Notes: generated from the letters alone by a model not told the origin. Counted from the first letter of the stretch, positions 9,701-18,833 are shown. The stretch is DNA of 19,150 nucleotides from Acanthamoeba lenticulata (GCA_002179805.1 NAVB01004094.1:1-19150), one strand, 5' to 3'. Numbers and translations are program-made.

Positions 9701-11033
9701 CAGGCTGCATGCGCAGTAAGGCAAGCCCTGCCCACGGTTGTTGATCGAGCCATGGAGCGCCGGGCCGCTGGTGCTCGTTTGATCCAAACTATTGCTGCCA
9801 CCGCCATCGGCGTAAGACTCGTCCTCGCTCGGGCTCTGCTCGGCCAAGCAAGCGGACGAACACTTCCAGACCGTACAGAGGTCGGCCCCGAAGACGCCGA
9901 TGCACTGCGCGGCGGTCGCGTTGCTGATGTCCTGCAGCTTGAGGCTCTTGCGGATCTCCTTGGTCACGGCCGAGAGCACGACCGACCGCTTGTACTGGGC
10001 CTGCAACTCGCTCTGCGCGCGCTTGCGCTCGCGGATCTCCAGCTCCAGCTGCACGGGCGACGGGATGGCCAGCGCGAGCGGGATGAGCTTGTACACGGCG
10101 ATGGCGGTCGCATAGCTGATGCCCGCCGTCACGACCTTCATCCCGACCTGCACCCAACGTAGCTAAACTCCCTCGCACAGCCACGGCCCGACGATGGTGT
10201 GAGGAACTTGATGCCGCCATCAGTAAGCGAGAGGCGTCGTACGTCGAACCACAGGCATGCTGCCGAGATCAGGTGTGTGAGGCCGCAGCACACGATGAAG
10301 GCCCCAAACATCCACACAGTCTTGACCTTAGGATCGATGTCCTGCTCCGGGTCAGCAGCCATTTCCAATTTAGTTTTCTTGAGAAGAAGAGGAAAGAAGC
10401 GCTGAGGGGGGAAGGGCACACCCCACGCTTGAGGACGACGGTGAAGATGGCGCCCGGGATGAAGAAGTAGGAGATGGCGGTTACAGCGTCGGAAAAGGAG
10501 AGCAAGAAGGACATGGGGTGCGATCCGTGCACTCCTGTGCGCGTGGCAACTGGTAAGCGCAGGGGGAGCAACTTGAGGCCGAATAGAGAGGCTTAACGCA
10601 CCAGTATTAATCACAAAAATGACCAAAAGGAAGAAAATAAACAGGGCTGACGGCAGCGCGGCACTGATGACACAGCCCCACTTCGGGCTGCGCCAAGTTC
10701 CAACGCGCACCCATCGAACACCAGCATCAAATCAATTTGCACTCAAGTCAGAAACTCGTCAAAAACCGGAAACAGCGGAAAAAGCGCAGGCGGGGCCCGA
10801 AGCTAAAAGAGTGGGGCAAAGCACCTGGGTAGAAACCACAGGTCTGCACCTGCAGCATAGCTCGCGGCTGGCGGAGCCTCTGTGGCATCGCTTTCTTCGT
10901 TCGGAAGACCTTTCTCTTCATCTCCATCGAGCTTGAGCCTAAGCTCATGGTGTGGACCGGCCAGCTCCAGGCCTTCCTCGTCCGATGGCGAATGCGTGAG
11001 CAATGAGTACCGCACGTTTGCGCGCTCGTCCAT
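6774..11033 (-). CDS. Hybrid histidine kinase with ethylene-receptor-like membrane domain, GAF, HisKA, HATPase and receiver
   Basis: Thirteen exons: 11033-10825, 10687-10602, 10534-10422, 10377-10243, 10147-9606, 9524-9442, 9358-9161, 9065-8909, 8820-8649, 8580-8471, 8375-8313, 8228-6980, 6905-6774. They sum to 3249 nt (1082 residues). The start has a good context (GAGCACCATGG). An acidic cytosolic leader precedes four hydrophobic helices (about 73-98, 114-135, 157-180, 184-208). These match the ETR1 ethylene-binding domain: D114, Y121, I124, P125, I164, C167 and H171 correspond to ETR1 D25, Y32, I35, P36, I62, C65 and H69. A coiled coil (about 212-235) leads to a GAF domain interrupted by a Ser/Gly- and Cys-rich insert. 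HisKA follows with VSHEIRTPM (H505). The ATPase has an N box at NALKF, DTGIG (D664) and GTGLGL. A long Ser/His/Pro linker leads to a receiver with D981 and K1039. It should autophosphorylate on His and relay to Asp. Whether it senses ethylene is inference. Confidence 0.9.
8427..8442. repeat. 16-bp perfect palindrome in a histidine kinase intron
   Basis: TTCTCTCATGAGAGAA is a perfect inverted repeat inside the intron at 8376-8470. Its 12-bp core CTCTCATGAGAG recurs exactly in the intergenic palindrome at 18490-18507. Confidence 0.7.
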
Positions 11034-11733
11034 GGTGCTCTGCCTTTTGCTGCTTCGCCTTTTGCTTCTGTTCTTTGCTTTGACGAGTCTTGTCCTTCGC
11101 GCGTGCTCGCCGCCACAGCCCCACTTTCGCCACCGGCGAGGCGGTCACACCAAGCTCCGCAGAAGAGCTAAGACTTATCCGGGCAGATTCTCACGTGCGG
11201 ACCTGGGGTTGTTGATGTTGACGTAGGTCCACGCCCACGCAAATAACGAACTTGAGATGTGCGGCTGAATCCCGAGAAGCGCCAAGAGCCAGGCGTTCTG
11301 CGTTGGTTTTCCGTCGCGCCCACAGAACAGAAAACTAGCTGACGTCAGCAGCTTCTTTTAGCTTTGTTCTTTGCTGTGGAAGAAACAAGAACGGCCAAGC
11401 TTCTTTCGTGTGTGGCACGTTTGCTCCCCCCTTGTTCAAGGGAATTGCGCCACGCCCTAAGTAGCGTGCACTGCCCTTTTGATCGCACCTGATTCTGATT
11501 TGGGTTGGTGATTCGATCTTTTCTGTCTCTGCCCTCTCTGCAGATCTTAACTTGGCCTTGCCAAGGCAGCTGGCATCTTTTTCATCTTGTGGTTGCTGCC
11601 CCCTCATAGGCCAAGCATACCAACCGAATCGGAGCGATTGTGCGAGGGAAAACTGCCGACTCGCCGTCGGCAACAAGAACTCCAGCTCAGAACGTGCAGC
11701 TGCAAACGCACAGCCTTTCACAAGTGAGCACCG
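11034..11733. promoter_or_regulatory. Divergent promoter region between the histidine kinase and SMP genes
   Basis: This 700-bp stretch has no coding sequence that I can support. It separates the start codons of two divergently transcribed genes, so it must hold both promoters and both 5' UTRs. A clear TATA box was not found. The only distinct site seen is the CRE-like palindrome at 11338-11349. A pyrimidine tract ending in CTGCAG at 11543 would suit a 5'-UTR intron acceptor of the rightward gene, but no donor could be chosen. Confidence 0.6.
11338..11349. promoter_or_regulatory. CRE-like palindrome GCTGACGTCAGC
   Basis: A 12-bp perfect palindrome containing the full consensus TGACGTCA, the half-site pair bound by bZIP factors of the CREB/ATF type. 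It lies 305 bp upstream of the histidine kinase start and 385 bp upstream of the SMP gene start. Binding is inferred from sequence only. Confidence 0.4.
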
Positions 11734-14700
11734 ATGGGTGGCTTTGCCACGTTGATCTTCTTCCTGGCCTCGTTTCTTTTGGGCGCCTTCACGGTGCTTA
11801 TCGCGGGCGTGGCGGTGACCTACCACTACCTCTCACTCCTCAATTCGGCCAAGAAAGATGTACACGCCTCTGAAGACACCAAGACTCTGCGAGCGAGCGG
11901 GACAACATCGGGTGAACGCCCTGCTGTTGATGGCAGCAGCACCGACGACAAAGTTGTACGGATCATCACCTCCCCTTTGCGTTGCTTAACAAAGTTTCAT
12001 CAATTCAGCACTTTTGCGTGCAAAAATCGATTCTCACTTCACCCGAACCACGTGGCCTTTATGTTGGCTGCCTTGCAATGGTGTGCGTGCAAAGCTCGGG
12101 GGCTACGCCAAGTTTCTGACGCCAGCCCAGTACGCCATGGTTTCGCGCGAGTCGTTTCCCATGATGCTGGGTCGCTCGAGCGGCGTCCTGCGCAGTGCCA
12201 CTTGGCAGTACAACATCATCCGTGGCAACATGCTCTTTCGCTACAAAGAGAAAGGGGTACCTCTTGCTGCACTCCGTGCATTCCTTTTGTCTCTCGTGGC
12301 TCATCGCTCCGCCCCATCGCGCTGCAGCAAAACAACGTGGCGCAGGTGGTATGTCTCAATGGCTGCACCGTCGAGGCCACATCGAGCAACTGGTCCAAGA
12401 AGGACACGGCCATCAAGCTCGCGGTACGAGCGCCATGATCTTCCCCTAAGTCTCTCCCTCAAAGGCCTTCCATTCACGGGGTGGTGGGAATTTACAGCAT
12501 CCCGAGCACGAGCTCTTTGGTGACAACCTCAAGGAAACCTATATGCTCTTCCCCAACGGCAAGGAGTTTGAGCTCTGGTTCCACGCCCTGTCGCGCGCCG
12601 CCTCTCTCTCTACCAACGTACGCTTCCCTGTTTTGAATATTTATTATAATCCATTTATTAATTAATCCATTTTAACATGTAAAAACGCACTATTTATCGT
12701 GGCGCAGTTGGGCAAGTACCAGCAGGAGGACGCCAGAATCCACTCCTACTTCTCGCAGTACCACAACCTCCTCATGAACCCGGACTCGCCCAACGACAGT
12801 GCCTGGTGCAATGCCATCCTCGCCCGCTTTTGGTGGTATGTGCGCCTTCGCTCCCTTCCCTGGCCTCCCTGTCTTTCCAAGCCTCACGCTGTCGGGCCAT
12901 TGCTTTGTGCGCCCACACAGGAACTTCCAGGGCAGCAGGGGCTTCAACAGCTTCCTCAGCCAGGGCCTGTGCCAGCGCATCACCAAGATGACCGACTTCC
13001 CGGGCTTCATCGTACGACAACCAATCTCTGACGCGTTTATTTCGTGGCCTATCGGAGGTTGACCCTTTCCTGTTGTGGGTTGTTTGGATTGGGGGGCACG
13101 AGCAGGAGAGCATGGTGTTGGAGAAGATGTCGCTCGGGACGAGCTTGCCCATGGTGTCCAACGCCACTCTCTACTCCATTACTGAGCACGGCGGCGTGGT
13201 ACGCTCTTTCTCCAGTCATCACCGACTATGTGTGCCCTCTTCATTGTTGCTAACGTCTTCATTTTCATCGTGGTCATCGTCTCATAGATCGTTGACATGG
13301 ACGTCGTCTATCACACGGGCTTTGAAATGACCATCGGTAGAGCTCCTCTCGCACACGCAAGACAAAGGATCGAGTCCTAAGGATCCTTAGGATTTGGGAT
13401 GCGTACTGACCTGGACACGTGATGATACAACAGGCATCATGACGTCGATTCAGCTGCCGGGCGCGTCAGTCAAGGTCCCCGCGTCGGCCTACATGCAGAT
13501 CAAGCGCCTTTCTGGGCGTGTACGTCGCTCCCCTTTCCGCAGCCGCGGGCCAGGTCAATGGCGCGTATTGTGGCTAACAACTCCCATGCCCCGTTTTCTC
13601 TTTCTTTATGCACGCACGAGCAGATGCGAATGCAGATCAATCCGCCTCCGTGCGATCGGTTCTGGATCGGCTTCCACGAGAACCCGACGTTCGACATTCA
13701 CGCCGGTATGCTGCTTCTCTCTCTCTCTCTCTACCATCCTTGCAAAGTGGCGTCGAGCCTCACGTCGCTCACGGATGCGTGGCGGACACAGAGACGTCGA
13801 TCGGCGCCGACTCGATTCTGCCCAACATGGTGCAGATGGCCAACTCCATCATGAAGGTACGAATGATCCACCCAGCCCCCGAACGTCGCTCCTGTCTCCC
13901 CCCCGTCCCGTGGTTTGGGCTCACCACGGGGCCACCAGAAAATGGACATCACGAACCTGATCGTGAACAAGCTGCAAGCGCACATCATCAACGAGACGAT
14001 GGTGCTGCCCAACATGGACGAGTGGCCCATGCCCTACTGGCCCGAGAGCTACGACCCCGCTGGTGCGCCCCTCCGTTCTTTTGAAGGAAGAGGAGCAGTG
14101 GGCGGGGCTCTGACGCGCAGTGAGCAGAGGGACAGGATGGGCGGCCGCACCTGATCTACCAGCGGCCGGACAAGGGAGGCGACCAGCCGGAGCTGAAGAA
14201 GCGCAAGAGCCTGCTCAAGGCGTTTTCCTTCATCGACATCTCGCCCGACGGGATCAGCGTGATGGGCACTCCGCTGGTCAAGTCCGCCAACCAGAAGGAG
14301 CGCGACAAGGAGAAGAAGGAGGAGCGCAAGCGCGAGAAGCAGAATCGACGCCTCAAGGAGCACGCAGAGGCCGAGGAAGAGGAGGAGGCCGCAGACGACA
14401 CGCCGCCGCTCCTGCCTCCGGCCTCCTCTTCTGTGTCGCCGAGGTCGTCGTCGTCATCGTCGACCACGACCGCGTTGGCGGTCGTCCCGGCTGGCGAGGC
14501 GGTGGACCGGCCCTTCTTTGCGCAGCACCGGACGATGGAGCAGGAGGGCGAACTGCTCCGGGAGCGGCTGCGGGAACAGGAGCGAGTGAGCAGCACCGAG
14601 CTCCGGCGGAGCATCAAGGACGGCGGCAAGCGCTGGTCCCTCACCAACCTTCGCCGAAGTCATGTACGCGCTCCCTCTTTCTCTCTCTTGCGCGAGCCAA

Positions 14701-14761
14701 AGTTGACTTGCATGTTTGGGCGCTTCAGGAGAGGCAAAAGTCTAAAGACAAGGACTTGTGA
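11734..14761 (+). CDS. PH-SMP domain lipid-transfer protein of the TEX2/Nvj2 type
   Basis: Fourteen exons: 11734-11955, 12095-12256, 12328-12423, 12498-12617, 12708-12835, 12921-13011, 13106-13198, 13288-13336, 13434-13519, 13624-13705, 13792-13856, 13939-14062, 14128-14663, 14729-14761. They sum to 1887 nt (628 residues). The protein begins with one hydrophobic helix (about residues 5-30), an ER-type membrane anchor. A PH-like domain (about 75-200) includes the GNMLFRYKEKG strand and ends in a helix with FELWFHALSRAA. An SMP lipid-binding domain (about 201-440) starts at the WCNAILARFWW motif and contains a DMDVVYHTGFEMTI strand. SMP proteins with this order (TEX2 in animals, Nvj2 in yeast) sit at ER contact sites and move lipids between membranes. 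The tail (about 440-628) is unusual: a Lys/Arg/Glu-rich coiled-coil stretch and an acidic, Ser-rich segment. The last exon is only 33 nt. Family call is good; the exact contact site is unknown. Confidence 0.85.
13375..13392. repeat. 18-bp perfect palindrome in an SMP gene intron
   Basis: TCCTAAGGATCCTTAGGA is a perfect inverted repeat with no spacer, inside the intron at 13337-13433. Confidence 0.7.
13716..13732 (+). repeat. (TC)n microsatellite in an intron
   Basis: About eight TC repeats near the start of the intron at 13706-13791. They may serve as part of the pyrimidine tract. Confidence 0.7.
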
Positions 14762-14882
14762 TGAAGAGAGTAGAAGAGGAAGGAAGAAGAGGTTGAGGTC
14801 GAGCGCTGCAGCACAAAAGGCCACATGTATACCACTTGTCGTGGTTGGTGCCCGTGTACAGACAACTTCAGGGTTGCAAAAA

Positions 14883-14888
14883 GAATAA
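14883..14888 (+). terminator. Polyadenylation signal AATAAA of the SMP gene
   Basis: AATAAA in an A-rich stretch 122 nt downstream of the TGA ending at 14761. Confidence 0.45.
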
Positions 14889-14922
14889 AAAAGAGAGAAA
14901 AAGGACAAAAAGGAGAAGAAGA

Positions 14923-14998
14923 AGAGCCAGGAGGAGAGTCGAACTCCCAACCTCCGCGATTTACTGATGCGGCGCTCTACCAATTAAGCTACCCAGGC
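14923..14998 (-). tRNA. tRNA-like gene with irregular acceptor and anticodon arms (possible pseudogene)
   Basis: The minus strand carries a perfect Pol III A box (TAGCTTAATTGG), a B box (GTTCGACTC) and T runs shortly downstream that suit Pol III termination. The D arm pairs (GCTT/GAGC). The T arm pairs (GGGAG/CTCCT around TTCGACT). The acceptor pairs if one T is bulged out (AGCC-T-GGG with CCTGGCT). The anticodon arm is 19 nt instead of 17, with four good pairs (CCGC/GCGG) and an enlarged loop, so I cannot assign an anticodon. It is either a degenerate tRNA copy or an unusual functional tRNA. Confidence 0.55.
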
Positions 14999-15223
14999 TC
15001 CTCCAACACTCAAAGCAGCAACATTCATTCCAGTTCATCTCACAACATGAACTCACGAGTGACACTCTTTACTTCGGCAATCGTACCTATCTGAGGACGA
15101 GCTCGGCAACAGTACCTGACGCCCATGCAAGGTGGTCTGGCAAGCCTCCCAAGAAGGACAGGTTTAACTCTAGATCGATCTTGCGAAAGAAGAGAATGTC
15201 TGACACTCAAGACTGGGCAGAGC

Positions 15224-16820
15224 CTACGGCTCGACCGGGATGCGGGCGAGGAAGGGACTGGTGAAGGAGCCCAGGTAGAGGTGACCTCGCCACTCGTCGG
15301 CCTCGCTCACCCACGCCGTCCTGCCCGAAGGATCCTATGTGCGTATGTTGTGAGCGCGGAACCGAGCTCCAATATGTCCCGCCCTGGCCGGAGCAGGAGC
15401 TGGCGTACCTGATAGCCCTCGAGCAGATGGCCGTCAGCGTCCAGCTCGATCACCATGCCGTACCGCGGCACCACGCCAAGCATGATCTGGCGGCACGCCG
15501 GCTCACATATGAGAACAGTGCGAAGGAAGCCGAGAGGAGTCGGAGGCTATACCGCTGCGGCATAGGGGCGGGGCAGGAGGAAGCCCAAGATGTCGCGCAA
15601 GCGCGGGTACGAAGACAAGGACTGGAGCAGCGCGAAAGGCTGCGATCGCTTGCTTCCGGCTCCGATCAGGTAGTGTCCTATGTGCGATGTGCGGGCCACA
15701 TTGGCAGTCAGTTGGAGAAGCCTGATCGTAGGTTGAGGCCCGGCCACCGCTCTAAGCGGGCGCGTACCGGTGCGGTGGCTGCGTCGGATGTTGTCGGGCG
15801 TGCCCGGCAGGTTGTCGGCAAACACCTCCACTTGGCCTTGCTTAGGGCCGCGGAAGTAATAGCTGTAATCACATCACGGCGGCCATCAGCCGAATTCATT
15901 CCGCCAGAGCGATGGGCGCATCGCACCGGAGGACGCGGAAGAGGGTGAGCTCGTTGATGAGCAGGCTGTCGCCGTCGTGGTGGAGGCACACGCCGTTGGG
16001 GAAGTGGAGGCCGTCGAGCAGCACGTGCAGCGAGCCGTCGGACGGGCGGTAGGCCAGGAGGCGCCCGTTGGGGCCCATGTCGAGCACCTCGTAGAAGACC
16101 GTGCGGCGCTGGTACTTGTGGCTCGAGTCGGTGAAGATGACGGTGCCGTCGTCGTCCGGCAGGATGACCAGGTCGTTGGGGAAGGTCAGTTGCTCGGCGG
16201 GCACCAGCACGCTGCGCGCTGGCGCGCCGTCATCGCCTGTGGCAGGCGAGAAGGCGAGCAGGCCGTGGTAGGCGTCGGCCACGATAAGGCGCTTGTTGGC
16301 GTCGAACGCCATGCCCAGGGGCCGCCCGCATCGCGGCTCCGTCTGGCCCACGCCAGTGGCGCAGCCGCGTCAGCACGCGGTGGCGCGGGCAAAGGAGAGA
16401 AGCCCCTTCGTGGTGTAGGAGAGGAGGGGGCGCACCTCGTAGGTGCCGCACTCGGGGAGGTTCTCGCCAGTGCGGGCAAAGACCTCGTAGTGCCCCGGCG
16501 TGCCGTCCCACCGCACGATGCGCCCGTCGCTCAGGCCGGCGTACAAGCGGTCCTGCTCGTCAAAGGCGAATGACTCGGGGCCTGAACGCCCGAGGTGATG
16601 AGTGAAGTAGAGGGGGTAAAAGGGAAGGGGGAGGGGCACCAGTCCAGTCGTTAAGAAAGAGATGCTCTGCATGAGCAAGTCGGTGGTTCGGGTTAAGAGC
16701 GGGCAGGGGCGGCAGCTGCACTTCTGCACACTGGGGCGGTATGCCCCACTCTACGGCTGCCCACAGCACGAGCGCAACCAACACGACCACCAGAGGCGTT
16801 CGCCAGTATTGCCCACTCAT
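15224..16820 (-). CDS. APMAP / strictosidine-synthase-like membrane-anchored beta-propeller protein
   Basis: Seven exons: 16820-16640, 16581-16436, 16342-15927, 15862-15768, 15677-15553, 15486-15409, 15334-15224. They sum to 1152 nt (383 residues). The ATG at 16820 is the first one in frame. One N-terminal helix (about residues 6-24) anchors the protein with the propeller in the lumen or outside. Family motifs in order: GPESFAFDEQDRLYAG, CGRPLGMAFD, LIVADAYHGL, FPNDLVI with VIFTDSS, FPNGVCL, YYFRGPKQGQVEVFADNLPG then TPDNIR, and VPRYGMVIELD. The C-terminal blade ends in HLYLGSFTSPFLARI. These match the strictosidine synthase-like propeller family, whose animal member APMAP is a membrane arylesterase-like protein. 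Members outside plants are not expected to make strictosidine. The enzyme activity here is unknown. It converges on the SMP gene. Confidence 0.88.
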
Positions 16821-16919
16821 CTTCCACACTTGAAGGAGGAAAGCAGTGTCGAATGAGCTGCACTTGTTGAAACGATTGAGAATCTCGCCGGCTGAGCGGC
16901 GTGAAGTGTACAGAACAGA

Positions 16920-16925
16920 TTTATT
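16920..16925 (-). terminator. Polyadenylation signal AATAAA of the F-box/SPRY gene
   Basis: AATAAA on the minus strand 120 nt past the stop codon at 17045. The rest of 16821-17044 must hold the promoter of the APMAP-like gene. No other element was recognised in it. Confidence 0.5.
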
Positions 16926-17044
16926 CGGCTTTTGAATCTGGTTGACCCAGGGCCCGCCCAGCAGTTGTCGCGCCGTGTTGTTACAGGATGGAAGTGGTTC
17001 TCCTTTCGCGTCATAACACCCAACGTCTCGCGAGAGGAGACCTC

Positions 17045-18248
17045 TCAGGCAATCCGCTCGGCGACAAAGGAGTCAGGGAAGAGGCGAACGCTGTCGCCGC
17101 ACTTCCACAGGCACATGGCCGGAACGAGCGGGAAGGAGAAGGGCGTGCGCGAGCCCGTGAAGGCCACGCCCAGGAACTGTCCATTCTTGTAGCACGCCAT
17201 CTCGCTCTCGGTCTCGCTCTTCAAGTACAGCCGAATCCCAACACGGTCGCCCGGCGCAAAGGCCGGGAAGTTGGTCCAGCGCCCAGCATGGAAGGTCCAC
17301 CCGCTGTTGTCTGTACGCACCGACGGACGATGAAGGACGTCAGTCAAGAGGAAACAAGAGGCAAAAGGACTGTTTTTTGTTTGTTCTTTCTCTCTCTCTC
17401 TCTCTTGCGGCGTACCACCGGTGAAGGCCCAGCCGCTGGCATCGGAGCCAAGCTGCGTGGCGAGGGGCACGCTGGGGTTGGCCACGCCCAGCATGATGCC
17501 CGCGAACCCATGCTCGACCACCACCTCCCAGTAGTAGAGGTAGCCAGGCTTAAGCTCGACGGTGGAAAGGGCGATGGACTGGCCGTCGCTCTGGTCCTTC
17601 TCCAGCACCGCGAGACAACCTGAAGGGATGATGGCCAAGATGATTGCGTCAGCAGCCGGTGTGGCCTCAAGGGAAGGGCGAGGAGGCAAGACCGAACCGT
17701 CGTCGCTGAGCTGAACGTCGGGCCCCACATGTTGGGGATCGAAGCGGAAGCTGCGGTTGTGTCCAACTGTTGAGGTAGACGGACAATGAGAGGCCGCAGG
17801 GAAAAGGAAGCAAGAACGAGAAGAAGAAGAAGAAAGAGGAACATACGACGCTCTCGATAGTAAGCCTTCCATTCGGCGTCCTTGGTAATCCACTTGCGAA
17901 GGATTTCATCGAAGTCGGAGAAGAGCGTGGCCGACGAGCCGGTGCCCACCTGCTCCAGCGGGGGCGGTTGGACGGGCACGTTTGAGGGAAAGAAGTCCAG
18001 CTTGTAGCGGTTGCGCCAGATGAAACCTGCCCCGCTGCAGCCCGTTTTCCAGGAGATGAGGAGGAGGCCTTGCAGGCGCAGAAGGAAGACAAACAGCCAT
18101 ACCTCAAGTCGTGCCAGTACTTGTCCACTTGGGCAGCTGCACACAAAGAAGGAGTGGGCAGCTGAGAGAAGATGAGCAGCATGACTTCGGGAGGCAACCA
18201 CATAGAATCGTCAGCGCCGGTGGCAGCAGCAAGATGGAGGGAAGCCAT
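17045..18248 (-). CDS. F-box and SPRY domain protein, probable SCF substrate adaptor
   Basis: Four exons: 18248-18103, 18034-17847, 17766-17416, 17310-17045. They sum to 951 nt (316 residues). The ATG at 18248 has a strong context (CCGCCATGG). An N-terminal F-box (about residues 17-48, WLPPEVMLLIFSQLPTPSL then KYWHDL) should bind Skp1 in a cullin-1 ubiquitin ligase. A linker with WRNRYKLDFFPSN and the segment EWKAYYRER follows, as in many F-box proteins. The C-terminal half (about 150-312) is a SPRY/B30.2 domain: YYWEVVVEHGFAGIMLGV, SDASGWAF, GDRVGIRLYL and the ACYKNGQFLGVAF strand, a fold that recognises substrate peptides. F-box plus SPRY is the FBXO45-like arrangement, though I do not claim orthology. 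The third intron holds a GA/TC microsatellite. Confidence 0.9.
17389..17405 (+). repeat. (TC)n microsatellite in an F-box/SPRY gene intron
   Basis: About eight TC repeats (GA on the coding strand) close to the donor of the intron at 17311-17415. Confidence 0.7.
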
Positions 18249-18489
18249 GGCGGTAAATTGTTTGTGAAAAAAGCTGTTCAATTCCACAACAGAATCGAAA
18301 CGGCGGCTTCAAGTGGTGCACTCGAAGAGTAGTGGGCAGTAATAAGGAGGGCGATAGCTGAGGTAAAGAAGAGTGGGTCCGCCGTGTGACGTACGGTTGC
18401 AACCAGCACCTGTCAAACGGCCAGGGCAACAGGGTTGGTAGCCAGGAGTTTAGGAGAGAAGGGTGACGTATTTGCCGACAGTAAAGTGC

Positions 18490-18507
18490 CCACTCTCATG
18501 AGAGTGG
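18490..18507. repeat. 18-bp perfect palindrome
   Basis: CCACTCTCATGAGAGTGG, with no spacer, lies 242 bp upstream of the F-box/SPRY start codon. It contains the same CTCTCATGAGAG core as the intron palindrome at 8427-8442. Confidence 0.7.
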
Positions 18508-18515
18508 CGCCCGCC

Positions 18516-18538
18516 GCTGAGATGCGGCTGATCTCAGC
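18516..18538. repeat. 8-bp stem, 7-nt loop inverted repeat
   Basis: GCTGAGAT and ATCTCAGC flank GCGGCTG. The hairpin starts 8 nt after the perfect palindrome, so the two form a paired structure. Confidence 0.65.
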
Positions 18539-18833
18539 TTGATGAGAGCGCAACGATCGAATGAAAGGAACAGTGTCAAAAAGATTTTTGTAAATTAAGT
18601 TTTTTGTGTTTTTGCACTTTAGGTTTGTACATGATTCGGATCCAAGCCTCCCCCTTTACCGCGCTGCTTCTCTCATCCGGGCCGTCACTCGAGCGGCGGT
18701 TACAAAATTGTCGCGCCAACAAGGGATTGGGGGGAAGAGAGAAAACACCAGACAGATAGAGAGAAAGAGGCTGGGAGGACCGAATTGTAGCTGAGGCGCG
18801 CGAGGAAGAACTGGGGGGCGAAGCAAAACGCGC

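Larger units (their letters stand above)
14762..15223. other. Convergent intergenic region between the SMP and APMAP-like genes
   Basis: Both flanking genes end here, so it holds two 3' UTRs plus the tRNA-like gene. A plus-strand AATAAA at 14883-14888 fits the SMP gene poly(A) signal, 122 nt past its stop. From about 15000 to 15223 nothing further was recognised. Confidence 0.6.
18249..18833. promoter_or_regulatory. Intergenic region: F-box/SPRY promoter and ARF 3' UTR
   Basis: No gene can be supported in this 585-bp stretch. Both neighbours run leftward, so it should hold the ARF 3' UTR on its right and the F-box gene promoter on its left. Two close inverted repeats (18490-18507 and 18516-18538) and a short T-rich patch near 18590-18615 are the only structures seen. 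Confidence 0.55.

Noticed and set aside
15337..15948. 203-codon plus-strand open frame
   Set aside because: Antisense to the APMAP-like exons and introns, with no domain.
16640..16700. Possible second tRNA B box (GGTTCGGG) near 16686
   Set aside because: No matching A box or arms, and it falls in the first exon of the APMAP-like gene.
16988..17623. 211-codon plus-strand open frame
   Set aside because: Antisense to the SPRY exons, and it crosses a spliced intron of the real gene.
18490..18507. A bacterial-type rho-independent terminator
   Set aside because: There is no T-run after the palindrome, and the window is clearly eukaryotic.
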